A stretch of DNA of 5,889 nucleotides from Akkermansiaceae bacterium. GTDB lineage: Bacteria > Verrucomicrobiota > Verrucomicrobiia > Verrucomicrobiales > Akkermansiaceae. Below the pieces are notes generated by a model that saw only the letters and a program-made list of their open reading frames with translations, ran no database searches and was not told the DNA's origin. This document shows, one piece after another, positions 1 through 5,889 of this stretch. Each line of letters opens with the position of its first letter. Positions within the stretch are counted from its first letter, which is position 1. Location of the stretch: contig JABHEX010000136.1 in the NCBI GenBank assembly GCA_018676385.1, forward strand, positions 1-5,889, given 5' to 3'. A program made the position numbers and the translations under genes.

Positions 1-99
1 AGGAGTCGCCATGGCCGCGAGAGCCGCGATAATAGCGATTACAACAAGTAGCTCAACGAGTGTGAAACCCTTAAGCGTATTTTTTTGTGTTAGTTTCAT
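1..99 (-). CDS. Type IV pilin-like / pseudopilin protein, N-terminus only (gene runs off the left edge)
   Basis: Reading the minus strand from the ATG at 99-97 gives 33 codons with no stop before the window edge. The protein opens with a short, basic 11-residue leader (MKLTQKNTLKG) ending in glycine. It continues with FTLVELLVVIAIIAALAA, the classic class III prepilin signal: prepilin peptidase cleavage after Gly11, Phe at mature position +1 and Glu at +5 (residue 16), then a hydrophobic helix. Proteins with this signal are inner-membrane proteins that assemble into type IV pili or type II secretion pseudopili, or are members of the large pseudopilin-like families of Verrucomicrobiota and Planctomycetota. 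The globular domain that would decide between major pilin, GspG/GspH-like and other subtypes lies outside the window, so I give no symbol. It is on the same strand as rph and downstream of it, but 132 bp away. No Shine-Dalgarno sequence is visible before the ATG; the upstream DNA is very A/T-rich. The prepilin signal is certain; the exact role is unknown. Confidence 0.9.
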   Translation of the reverse strand, partial: MKLTQKNTLKGFTLVELLVVIAIIAALAAMATP

Positions 100-231
100 G
101 GTATTATTTATGTGTTATAATTCAAAGGTAAATGATCGTGGTTACCGAGTATGCCCTTGTTAAGGAATATGATAAATCTCATACAGCTGAGCGGCAAGTA
201 TAAAAAACCGACAAGGGATATAATGCTCACC
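100..231. other. Intergenic region between rph and the pseudopilin gene
   Basis: These 132 bp separate two minus-strand genes. The half next to the pseudopilin start is A/T-rich and could hold its promoter, for example a TATAAC about 20 bp upstream of the ATG on the minus strand. However, I see no convincing -35 box at the right spacing, so I do not call a promoter. The half next to rph contains a possible terminator, described separately. A 7-bp perfect inverted repeat (CCCTTGT at 154-160 and ACAAGGG at 211-217) has a 50-nt loop. I see no small ORF with coding character and no RNA gene. Confidence 0.6.
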
Positions 232-243
232 CTACGGGCGGTT
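202..243 (-). terminator. Possible rho-independent terminator overlapping the rph stop codon
   Basis: On the minus strand, AACCG (plus 239-243, inside the last rph codons) can pair with CGGTT (plus 206-210). Inside it, AGGG (230-233) can pair with CCCT (214-217) around a 12-nt loop. The 3' arm runs straight into a run of six U residues (the A run at 202-207 on the plus strand). The position right at the end of rph and the U-tract fit an intrinsic terminator. The stem is short and broken by an asymmetric internal loop (5 against 3 nt), so stability is modest and this is a tentative call. Confidence 0.35.
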
Positions 244-1014
244 AAAAGAATCCTGTAAATCATTAAGATCAGTTAACGAAGCCTTATCCGCATCAACGAT
301 AGCCTGCTTTTGTAAAGCGACGAGTTCCTTGACTCCTTTTTCGGCAAGATCGAGCATTTCATTCATTTGTCTACGAGAGAATACGTTCTCTTCGCCGCTT
401 CCCTGGATTTCTACCAGCTCCAGATCCTCGGTCATGACCATGTTAAAATCGACACTTGCGTCCTTGTCTTCAGGATAGTCGAGATCAAGAATTGCTTCAT
501 TTTGAAAAATCCCACAGCTGATTCCGGCGATGAGTTTTTTCATTGGGAATGATTTAAGTTTACCTGCCGCCATGAGTTTATTCAGAGCGATCGCGGTGGC
601 GACGCATCCGCCAGTCACCGATGCTGTTCGCGTACCGCCGTCGGCTTGTAGCACATCGCAATCGATCCAGATCGTGCGTTGCCCGAGTGCTTTTAAATCT
701 ACGACTGCGCGCAGCGACCTGCCTATCAGGCGTTGAATCTCCGATGACCTTCCATCGAGCCTACCCGCTGAAATGTCACGCTGTTTTCGGTCGAGAGTCG
801 AATATGGGAGCATGTTGTATTCAGCTGTGAGCCAGCCCCCACTAATTTTTTGATACTTCATCCATCTGGGTACGTTCTCTTGTATTGTAGCTGCACAGAT
901 GACACGGGTATTGCCAAATGAAACCAGCACTGAGCCAGTGGCGTGTGGAGCTATTCCTGGCTTAAAAGAAATCGAGCGAAGTTGGTCATAATTGCGTCCA
1001 TCGGGTCGGGTCAT
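232..1014 (-). CDS. rph: Ribonuclease PH (tRNA nucleotidyltransferase)
   Basis: RNase PH is a phosphorolytic 3'-to-5' exoribonuclease that trims the 3' end of tRNA precursors and other RNAs, releasing nucleoside diphosphates; it acts in the cytoplasm as a hexameric ring. From the ATG at 1014 the protein has 260 residues, slightly longer than the usual 238-250. It starts MTRPDGRNYDQLR, matching the family N-terminus. Family blocks follow in order: GSVLVSFGNTRVIC (27-40), WLTAEYNMLP (61-70), GRSSEIQRLIGRSLR (88-102), with Arg89 at the position of the conserved catalytic-site arginine, then DCDVLQADGGTRTAS (118-132), whose GTR (127-129) binds phosphate, and DFNMVMTE (189-196). The extra length is a polar C-terminal tail after about residue 240. 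A TTG at 1041 would add nine residues, but it falls inside the heptamer repeat and the extension has no family support, so I prefer the ATG. Neither start has a clear Shine-Dalgarno sequence. The frequent partner rdgB is not downstream here. The gene diverges from lpxK. Confidence 0.97.
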   Translation of the reverse strand: MTRPDGRNYDQLRSISFKPGIAPHATGSVLVSFGNTRVICAATIQENVPRWMKYQKISGGWLTAEYNMLPYSTLDRKQRDISAGRLDGRSSEIQRLIGRSLRAVVDLKALGQRTIWIDCDVLQADGGTRTASVTGGCVATAIALNKLMAAGKLKSFPMKKLIAGISCGIFQNEAILDLDYPEDKDASVDFNMVMTEDLELVEIQGSGEENVFSRRQMNEMLDLAEKGVKELVALQKQAIVDADKASLTDLNDLQDSFNRP

Positions 1015-1075
1015 GCACGAGTTGTAAGTTTGAAGTTTCAAGATTCAAGGTTGAAGTGTATAACAATTGGCACGA
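1015..1075. promoter_or_regulatory. Divergent intergenic region expected to hold the rph and lpxK promoters
   Basis: Only 61 bp separate the rph ATG (1014, minus) from the lpxK ATG (1076, plus), so start signals for both genes must lie here or inside the neighbouring coding ends. On the plus strand, TATAAC at 1059-1064 resembles a sigma-70 -10 box, with a weak TTTCAA at 1036-1041 at 17-bp spacing. If that were used, the transcript would begin about 1070-1073, almost at the lpxK start codon. Most of the region is occupied by a heptamer array. The location is solid because the genes diverge; the individual boxes are weak guesses. Confidence 0.4.
1022..1056 (-). repeat. Five tandem heptamer units (CTTSAAN type)
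   Basis: Read on the minus strand, the 35 bp divide exactly into CTTCAAC, CTTGAAT, CTTGAAA, CTTCAAA and a degenerate fifth unit CTTACAA. Four units match CTTSAAN, and all lie in a strict 7-bp register. On either strand the core alternates TTGAA and TTCAA, so adjacent units also form small dyads, for example TTGAA-GT-TTCAA at 1030-1041 and TTCAA-GG-TTGAA at 1044-1055. The array lies between two divergent genes. It could be a short heptanucleotide repeat of the kind found scattered in some genomes, or a set of operator half-sites; the sequence alone cannot decide. Confidence 0.7.
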
Positions 1076-2284
1076 ATGAGAGAAACCTTAAACGAGTTAG
1101 AGCAGTGGGGCACAGAGGTGATCTTTGGTCGAGCCCGCGGCTTTCGTGCCACTGTGATGCGAATTCTCTTGTGGGCGCTCTCTGGGATATACCGGATCGG
1201 AGTTGCAGTTCGTTTGAAATGCTATCGCAAGGGAGCCAAATATCAGCATTACTTGGGTACACAGGTTATTAGTATTGGAAACCTTACTGTGGGAGGCACT
1301 GGCAAGACTCCAATGGTCGAGATGTTTGCCCGCACTCTGAGAGAGCGCGGAAGAAAGCCAGCTATTCTCAGTCGGGGGTATAAAAGTAAAAAACTGGGAA
1401 AACCCCAAGAATGGTTAAGAAAAAGTAACGGCTTGCCAATCCCCGCAGATGAAATGCCCAAAGTCGTTAGCGCCGGCGGTGAGCCACTGATCAAGGTGCG
1501 CTACGCAGGTGATGAACCTTGGATGCTTGCCAAAAACCTACCAGGCGTTTCAGTGATTGTTGATAAAAACCGCGTCAAAGGGGGCAGCTTCGCCGTAGGA
1601 GAACTGAACGCAGACACTCTGATTCTTGACGATGGCTTACAGTATCTGAATCTAGCACACACAACGGATGTCGTGCTAGTAGATCAAAATTCTCCATTCG
1701 GAACTGGGAGAATACTTCCACGCGGCACCCTGCGCGAGCCAGCAAAGAACCTGCGCCGTGCCGATTACATCTTCATCACCAAATGCGATGGCAGCTCGAA
1801 CGAGCAGCTTATAACGAAAATGCGTCGCTATAACCGTCACGCTGAAATCATTGAGTGCACACACGGGCCACAACATCTGGAAAACATTTTCACCGGCGAA
1901 CAGCTCCCACTAGATTATCTGCAAAAAAAATACGTTGCTGCGATTAGCGGTATCGCAGTGCCACAAAGCTTTGAAAAAATTCTCAAGTCACTTGGTGCAC
2001 GTGTCGAGTTTCACCGCGTTTTCTCAGATCACCATACGTTTAACCAAAAAGATATTGATCGCTTTATGAACCGCTGTGTCAGGCGTGACATAGAGCTAAT
2101 TGTTACCACAGAAAAAGATGCTGTGCGATTTCCGCGACCCGCTGAGCTTGATGTTCCCATTTATTTCCTTCGTATCGAAGTGGACATCCTCAAAGGTATG
2201 GACGTCTGGGAACGACTAATTGACAGGATTTGTGATAAAAAAGGTAATATCGATCCGATTTTGCTTCGGCAAATGATCGGGTAA
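1076..2284 (+). CDS. lpxK: Tetraacyldisaccharide 4'-kinase (lipid A biosynthesis)
   Basis: LpxK transfers the gamma-phosphate of ATP to the 4' position of the tetraacyldisaccharide 1-phosphate, giving lipid IVA, at the cytoplasmic face of the inner membrane. From the ATG at 1076 the protein has 402 residues, longer than the roughly 330 of E. coli. A hydrophobic N-terminal helix (about 26-46) fits the known membrane anchor. Then come the P-loop GNLTVGGTGKTP (68-79, Lys77), LSRGY (98-102), AGDEP (144-148), DDGLQ (185-189, Walker B-like), the FGTGRILPRGTLREP segment (208-222) and FSDHH (316-320). The GDEP Asp and the DHH His are, from family knowledge, the likely catalytic pair. Two oddities are Tyr190 where most relatives have His (DDGFQH), and a longer segment between SRGY and GDEP (103-143). 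Both seem typical of verrucomicrobial LpxK rather than damage. A TTG at 1067 would add three residues; the ATG is preferred. No Shine-Dalgarno sequence is visible. It is the first gene of a plus-strand run with recJ and recG. Confidence 0.95.
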   Translation: MRETLNELEQWGTEVIFGRARGFRATVMRILLWALSGIYRIGVAVRLKCYRKGAKYQHYLGTQVISIGNLTVGGTGKTPMVEMFARTLRERGRKPAILSRGYKSKKLGKPQEWLRKSNGLPIPADEMPKVVSAGGEPLIKVRYAGDEPWMLAKNLPGVSVIVDKNRVKGGSFAVGELNADTLILDDGLQYLNLAHTTDVVLVDQNSPFGTGRILPRGTLREPAKNLRRADYIFITKCDGSSNEQLITKMRRYNRHAEIIECTHGPQHLENIFTGEQLPLDYLQKKYVAAISGIAVPQSFEKILKSLGARVEFHRVFSDHHTFNQKDIDRFMNRCVRRDIELIVTTEKDAVRFPRPAELDVPIYFLRIEVDILKGMDVWERLIDRICDKKGNIDPILLRQMIG

Positions 2285-2355
2285 CCATAAATTACCATCT
2301 CAGAAATTCTCTTCTGTTCTTGTGATGCTAATGTGAGGCTCATAACCTAGATGAT
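2285..2355 (+). other. Spacer between lpxK and recJ
   Basis: These 71 bp contain no stem-loop with a T-run, so nothing here looks like an intrinsic terminator and read-through from lpxK into recJ is possible. TGCTAATGT at 2326-2334 loosely resembles an extended -10 element, but no -35 partner is visible. A GAGG at 2335-2338 lies 17 nt before the recJ ATG, too far for a normal Shine-Dalgarno sequence. Confidence 0.4.
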
Positions 2356-4056
2356 ATGAGTCGTAAGCAATCACAATGGATTCTCGCCGTAGTTCCAGAA
2401 ATCCCCCCGGATATTGATAATGAAATACCTGAAATACTTGTTCGTATGATGGCACAGCGCGGCATCCCTCCCGAGGAAATGCAACAGTTTCTCCACCCTC
2501 GCCTGATGGACTTAACAGATCCGTTACTGATGCCTGACATGAAACCCGCGGTAGATCGAGTACTACAGGCAGTCGATACCGGTGAAAATATCGTCGTCTA
2601 TGGTGATTACGACGTTGATGGGATCACCTCTGTGACCTTGATGACCCAGATCCTAAATGCATACAGGTCATCTGTTAGAAGCTTTATCCCCCGCCGCGGA
2701 GCTGAGGGCTACGGCCTGAATTCCGCTGCGCTCGAACGCTGCATGAAAGAGGGTGAGAAACCCAGTCTGCTGATCACCGTGGATTGTGGAACAGCATCCA
2801 TCGATGAGATAGCCACTCTTAAAAGTGAAGGAATTGATGTCATCGTTGTCGATCATCACGAACTTCCCCCTGCGGGAAAACCGAACTGTATCGCCGTCGT
2901 CAACCCGAAGTGCCCGGATACTGAAGCTGATTCCGATTATCTCTGCGCGGCGGGTGTAGTATTCAAACTGGCTCATGCCTTACTCAAGGAGCGCCCCGTT
3001 GAGGGATTTGATCTCAAAAATTTTCTAGATCTGGTCGCCCTCGCTACTGTGGCAGATATCGTGCCATTGGTGAAGGAGAACCGGCTGTTAGTCCGGCACG
3101 GACTGAAGCGCATGGAGCAGACCCAACACAACGGCTTGCGTGCACTCATGGAGGTTGCTCAAGTCAAAGGTCCGCTCACCAGCGCGGACGTTGGTTTCCG
3201 CATCGGCCCACGGATCAATGCGGCAGGCAGGATGGATCGACCTGAGGACGCGCTCGAAGCACTTATGTGCAATGCAAACGTTGACCCGCTGCCACTTGCA
3301 GAACGGCTCGATGCACATAACCGTGACCGACAAGCTGAAGAACAGCGCATTCACAAGGATGCCCTCAAGCGATATGAGGATGAGCATCAACCGGATGATC
3401 CAGTCATCGTGTTAGGATCACGTGATTGGCATCCTGGCGTGGTTGGCATCGTGGCCTCACGTATGATGCGCCGTTTTCACAAACCTACCTTCATTATTGC
3501 CATTGATGAAAAAGGTATTGGTAAAGGGTCTGGAAGAAGTATCGGCGGGGTCTCGCTGATGGACGCTATCAATGCTAACAGAGAACATCTAGAAGCTGGC
3601 GGAGGGCATGCCATGGCAGCAGGCATCAGCGTGCACGAGGATAAGATTGCCGACTTCCGTAAAGGCTTTGCCGACTTTGTAACAGATAACGTTTCTGCTG
3701 AAGACCGACTCCCACGTCTGCACCTCGATGCCGAGATAGATTTTCCCCAGTTGTCACTGGATTTCCTCAAGAGCTACGAGCTGCTCCAGCCGTTTGGATC
3801 GTCCAACCCGGAACCTGTCTTTATGACCCGTGAAGTATGGCTCACAGAAGCTCCTCGGGAATTGAAAAACCACCACCTGAAGCTCTCAATGAAACAAAAA
3901 GAAAGCTGGCAAAGTGCCATGTTCTTTAGCGGCGGACTACGTGAGCTTCCAGAGCAGCCGTGGGACATCGCTTTTACCATCAACCGTAACACATTTCGCG
4001 GTAGAACCAGTTTGCAAATCGTGATCCAGGATGTGCGTGCACACAGCTCGGACTAG
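2356..4056 (+). CDS. recJ: Single-stranded-DNA-specific 5'-3' exonuclease RecJ
   Basis: RecJ degrades single-stranded DNA 5' to 3' in recombination (RecF pathway), mismatch repair and base-excision repair. The protein has 566 residues, a normal full length. The DHH phosphoesterase core is complete: motif I YGDYDVDG (82-89, Asp84/86/88), motif II TVDCG (141-145, Asp143), motif III VDHHE (165-169) and motif IV DLVALATVADIVPL (225-238), followed by RIGPRINAAGRM (282-293). The DHHA1 domain follows with DWHPGVVGIVASRM (357-370), GSGRS (391-395) and GGGHAMAAG (415-423). The C-terminal part, with LLQPFGSSNPEPVF (476-489), is the OB-fold substrate-binding domain. All metal-ligand positions I can recognise are present, so the enzyme should be active. 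The start is fixed: an in-frame stop lies at 2329-2331 and there is no other upstream start, and the ATG at 2351 opens a two-codon dead end in another frame. It lies 71 bp after lpxK and 6 bp before recG. There is no Shine-Dalgarno sequence. Confidence 0.97.
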   Translation: MSRKQSQWILAVVPEIPPDIDNEIPEILVRMMAQRGIPPEEMQQFLHPRLMDLTDPLLMPDMKPAVDRVLQAVDTGENIVVYGDYDVDGITSVTLMTQILNAYRSSVRSFIPRRGAEGYGLNSAALERCMKEGEKPSLLITVDCGTASIDEIATLKSEGIDVIVVDHHELPPAGKPNCIAVVNPKCPDTEADSDYLCAAGVVFKLAHALLKERPVEGFDLKNFLDLVALATVADIVPLVKENRLLVRHGLKRMEQTQHNGLRALMEVAQVKGPLTSADVGFRIGPRINAAGRMDRPEDALEALMCNANVDPLPLAERLDAHNRDRQAEEQRIHKDALKRYEDEHQPDDPVIVLGSRDWHPGVVGIVASRMMRRFHKPTFIIAIDEKGIGKGSGRSIGGVSLMDAINANREHLEAGGGHAMAAGISVHEDKIADFRKGFADFVTDNVSAEDRLPRLHLDAEIDFPQLSLDFLKSYELLQPFGSSNPEPVFMTREVWLTEAPRELKNHHLKLSMKQKESWQSAMFFSGGLRELPEQPWDIAFTINRNTFRGRTSLQIVIQDVRAHSSD

Positions 4057-4062
4057 AAAAAA

Positions 4063-5889
4063 ATGAATACGTGCTCTGCCAGCGATGCATTGTCCGACTG
4101 GGACGGAATCCCCGCCAAGGATGTGCTCGCTTATCAGTCGGCAGGTGTTGAGACCGTGGTGGATTTGTTAATACGACTCCCTAAGCGTCACGAGGATCGC
4201 AGGAGGTTCGATTCATTTCCCGCACAAGCCGGTGCTGGTGCTCTTTGTCTTCGCGGCACAGTGATCGACTCGCGAGTTCGGCGATTCGGCGCGAGAAAGC
4301 AGTATTACGAGGCAATCATTGTAGAAGCCGGTGATGGCATCCTAACAACATCCAAGGTGACCTGCCGCTGGTTCAATATGCCGTGGATGAAAAACACCCT
4401 CGCTGCGGGGCACGAGGTAGTCCTGTATGGTAAGCCAAAAGAGTATCAGGGAGGTATTTTTATCGATCATCCGGACTTTGAAATCGTCGAGGATGACTCG
4501 GACAAATCGATCCACCTTGAACGTATTGTGCCCATCTACAAAGGCATCAGTGGCGTCCCTCAGCGCAGGCAAAGGATCTATGCGCATGAGCTACTACGCA
4601 CCGTTGACCCCGACTCCCTCGCCCCGGTCTATGATGTGGATCCCAGCTATCCCCGGCACGAGGCGCTGCGCGAAGCACATTTTCCAGAGAGCCAGCAACA
4701 GGCAGACGCCGCACGCCGTTACTTTGCCCTGGAAGAGTTTTTCGCACTCCAGTTATCAGTCGTCTGGAAACGCGCTCAGGTGCGTGCTCACCAGGGTAGG
4801 GTGCTTGGTAAAAAAACCGAGTTACTCACACGCTTTTACAAGTCATTACCATTCGATCTAACAGGTGCACAAAAACGTAGCGTCAGAGAGGTCATCGCTG
4901 ACATGCGCTCCCCTCACCCGATGAGCCGGTTGTTGCAAGGTGACGTGGGCTCAGGAAAAACCTTTGTTGCCATGTGCGCCATGCTCATGGCTGTCGACTC
5001 CGGCGTGCAGGCGGCCCTAATGGCACCCACACAAATTCTAGCAGAGCAGCACTACCTGACATTCCAGAAATGGCTGCAGCCACTTGGCATCCGCGTAGCG
5101 CTGAGGACAGGATCGCGTCAGGAAGACACCCACATGGAACTCGACGGAGAACCGCAGATTATCATCGGCACTCACGCGCTGCTCTATGATTCCGTCGATT
5201 ACAACGACCTCGGCCTCGTAATCATCGATGAGCAACACAAATTCGGCGTCGGCCAGCGCTCCCGCCTAATTCAGCAAGGCGTCATGCCCGACGTACTAGT
5301 GATGACCGCCACTCCGATTCCCCGCACGCTCACACTCACCATTTACGGAGACCTTGATGTTTCCATCCTCGACGAACGACCCGCCGGACGCGGTGAAGTC
5401 GTCACAGCTGTTCGTAAAAAACCAAAAGTCAGCGACATCACCAAATTCATTCAAGACCAACTGCAGGAAGGTCGGCAAGCATACCTTGTTTATCCATTGG
5501 TAGAGGAAAGCGCAGCCCTGGATGCCGCGGCCGCGACCGTGGAGTATGAGAAATGGAAAAAACGTCTCAGCAAACACAGGGTGAAGCTACTGCACGGTAA
5601 GATGCCGCCGGATGAAAAGGATGCCGTCATGAGCTCGTTCCGTGATGGCGATACCGATGCCCTCATTGCCACCACCGTCATTGAAGTGGGCGTGGATGTG
5701 CCAAACGCCAACATCATGGTCATCCAGAATGCCGAGAGGTTCGGCCTTGCCCAACTCCACCAGCTCCGTGGCCGTATTGGCCGTGGTGAGCATAAGAGCT
5801 ACTGTGTCCTGATCACCGACGGAAAATCACCTGAAGCAATGGAAAAACTCCAAGTTCTCGCGGAAACGTCTGACGGTTTCAAGATCGCC
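4063..5889 (+). CDS. recG: ATP-dependent DNA helicase RecG, C-terminus beyond the window
   Basis: RecG is a superfamily 2 double-stranded-DNA translocase that regresses stalled replication forks and processes Holliday and D-loop structures. The ATG at 4063 opens a frame that stays open for 609 codons to the window edge; full-length RecG is close to 690. The N-terminal wedge/OB domain begins LSDWDGIPAKDVLAYQSAG (10-28). It is followed by a Q motif (LTGAQ, 266-270), Walker A GDVGSGKT (293-300), MAPTQILAEQH (320-330), GTHALL (369-374), motif II DEQHKFG (389-395), motif III TATPIPRT (415-422), motif V TTVIEVGVDVPNA (537-549) and motif VI QLHQLRGRIGRG (564-575). The TRG motif that couples ATP use to translocation lies past the edge, so completeness cannot be judged. 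The linker between the MAPT block and GTHALL is about five residues shorter than in E. coli. The gene starts 6 bp after the recJ stop, behind a run of seven A residues and without a Shine-Dalgarno sequence, consistent with co-transcription and possible translational coupling. Confidence 0.97.
   Translation, partial: MNTCSASDALSDWDGIPAKDVLAYQSAGVETVVDLLIRLPKRHEDRRRFDSFPAQAGAGALCLRGTVIDSRVRRFGARKQYYEAIIVEAGDGILTTSKVTCRWFNMPWMKNTLAAGHEVVLYGKPKEYQGGIFIDHPDFEIVEDDSDKSIHLERIVPIYKGISGVPQRRQRIYAHELLRTVDPDSLAPVYDVDPSYPRHEALREAHFPESQQQADAARRYFALEEFFALQLSVVWKRAQVRAHQGRVLGKKTELLTRFYKSLPFDLTGAQKRSVREVIADMRSPHPMSRLLQGDVGSGKTFVAMCAMLMAVDSGVQAALMAPTQILAEQHYLTFQKWLQPLGIRVALRTGSRQEDTHMELDGEPQIIIGTHALLYDSVDYNDLGLVIIDEQHKFGVGQRSRLIQQGVMPDVLVMTATPIPRTLTLTIYGDLDVSILDERPAGRGEVVTAVRKKPKVSDITKFIQDQLQEGRQAYLVYPLVEESAALDAAAATVEYEKWKKRLSKHRVKLLHGKMPPDEKDAVMSSFRDGDTDALIATTVIEVGVDVPNANIMVIQNAERFGLAQLHQLRGRIGRGEHKSYCVLITDGKSPEAMEKLQVLAETSDGFKIA

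Noticed and set aside
219..224. Perfect TATAAT hexamer on the plus strand, pointing into the 3' end of rph
   Set aside because: No -35-like sequence lies about 17 bp upstream (196-201 reads aagtat), and the product would be antisense to rph. In an A/T-rich spacer this is probably chance; it is also part of the proposed terminator loop region.
1012..1041. TTG at 1041 as the rph start, giving a nine-residue N-terminal extension
   Set aside because: The ATG at 1014 gives the family-typical MTRPDGR N-terminus. The extension would be encoded by the heptamer repeat region and resembles nothing in the family.
1067..1078. TTG at 1067 as the lpxK start
   Set aside because: It adds only three residues (MAR) and has no better ribosome-binding context. 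The in-frame ATG at 1076 is the simpler choice.
943..1272. 109-codon plus-strand frame across the rph start, the spacer and the lpxK start
   Set aside because: It overlaps the conserved N-terminal coding parts of both genes in other frames, is low in hydrophobic-core pattern, and resembles no family I know.
1923..1930. Run of eight A within lpxK as a possible slippage or programmed frameshift site
   Set aside because: The lpxK frame is intact through the run with conserved protein sequence on both sides. One added base leads to a stop within a few codons with no sensible alternative product. Nothing suggests a programmed event.
4427..4861. 144-codon open frame on the plus strand overlapping recG
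   Set aside because: It is an out-of-frame shadow of recG, whose frame here encodes recognisable RecG wedge-domain and helicase sequence. The shadow product has no domain-like pattern.
1..5889. Search for a mobile element, CRISPR array, tRNA/rRNA, toxin-antitoxin, defence or other new system
   Set aside because: Nearly all of the window is explained by five recognisable housekeeping or pilin-type genes. The only non-coding stretches are 132, 61, 71 and 6 bp, and none shows terminal inverted repeats, spaced direct repeats of CRISPR size, or cloverleaf structure.

Overview
The window reads as ordinary chromosomal housekeeping DNA from a Gram-negative bacterium, most likely a member of the Verrucomicrobiota (PVC group). 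Two things support this. The LpxK family member shows that the cell makes lipid A. The LpxK, RecJ and RecG sequences carry wording I associate with verrucomicrobial homologues: an N-terminal 'ELEQ' stretch and a DDGLQY variant in LpxK, TVDCG in RecJ, and a short RTGS...GTHALL segment in RecG. A pseudopilin N-terminus of the FTLVELLVVIAII type, a class present in many copies in that phylum, fits too. The taxon is an inference from remembered family patterns, not from a search.

Layout. On the minus strand at the left edge lies the first 33 codons of a type IV pilin-like/pseudopilin gene (1-99). It is followed, also on the minus strand, by a complete RNase PH gene (rph, 232-1014), with 132 bp between them that hold a possible rho-independent terminator for rph. 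A 61-bp divergent intergenic region (1015-1075) separates rph from three plus-strand genes: lpxK (1076-2284), recJ (2356-4056) and recG (from 4063, cut by the right window edge after 609 codons). The intergenic region contains five consecutive heptamer units.

How the genes relate. lpxK makes lipid A, recJ and recG act in recombination and repair of stalled forks, and rph trims RNA 3' ends. The recJ-recG gap is only 6 bp, so those two are very probably co-transcribed. lpxK-recJ (71 bp, no visible terminator) may belong to the same unit. The biochemical link between RecJ and RecG is sensible; the link to LpxK is positional only.

I found no evidence of a mobile element, CRISPR array, RNA gene, defence system or other previously undescribed system. 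The points worth a second look are small: the heptamer array in the divergent intergenic region, the absence of a recognisable Shine-Dalgarno sequence at all five gene starts, and lineage-type sequence variants in LpxK and RecG.
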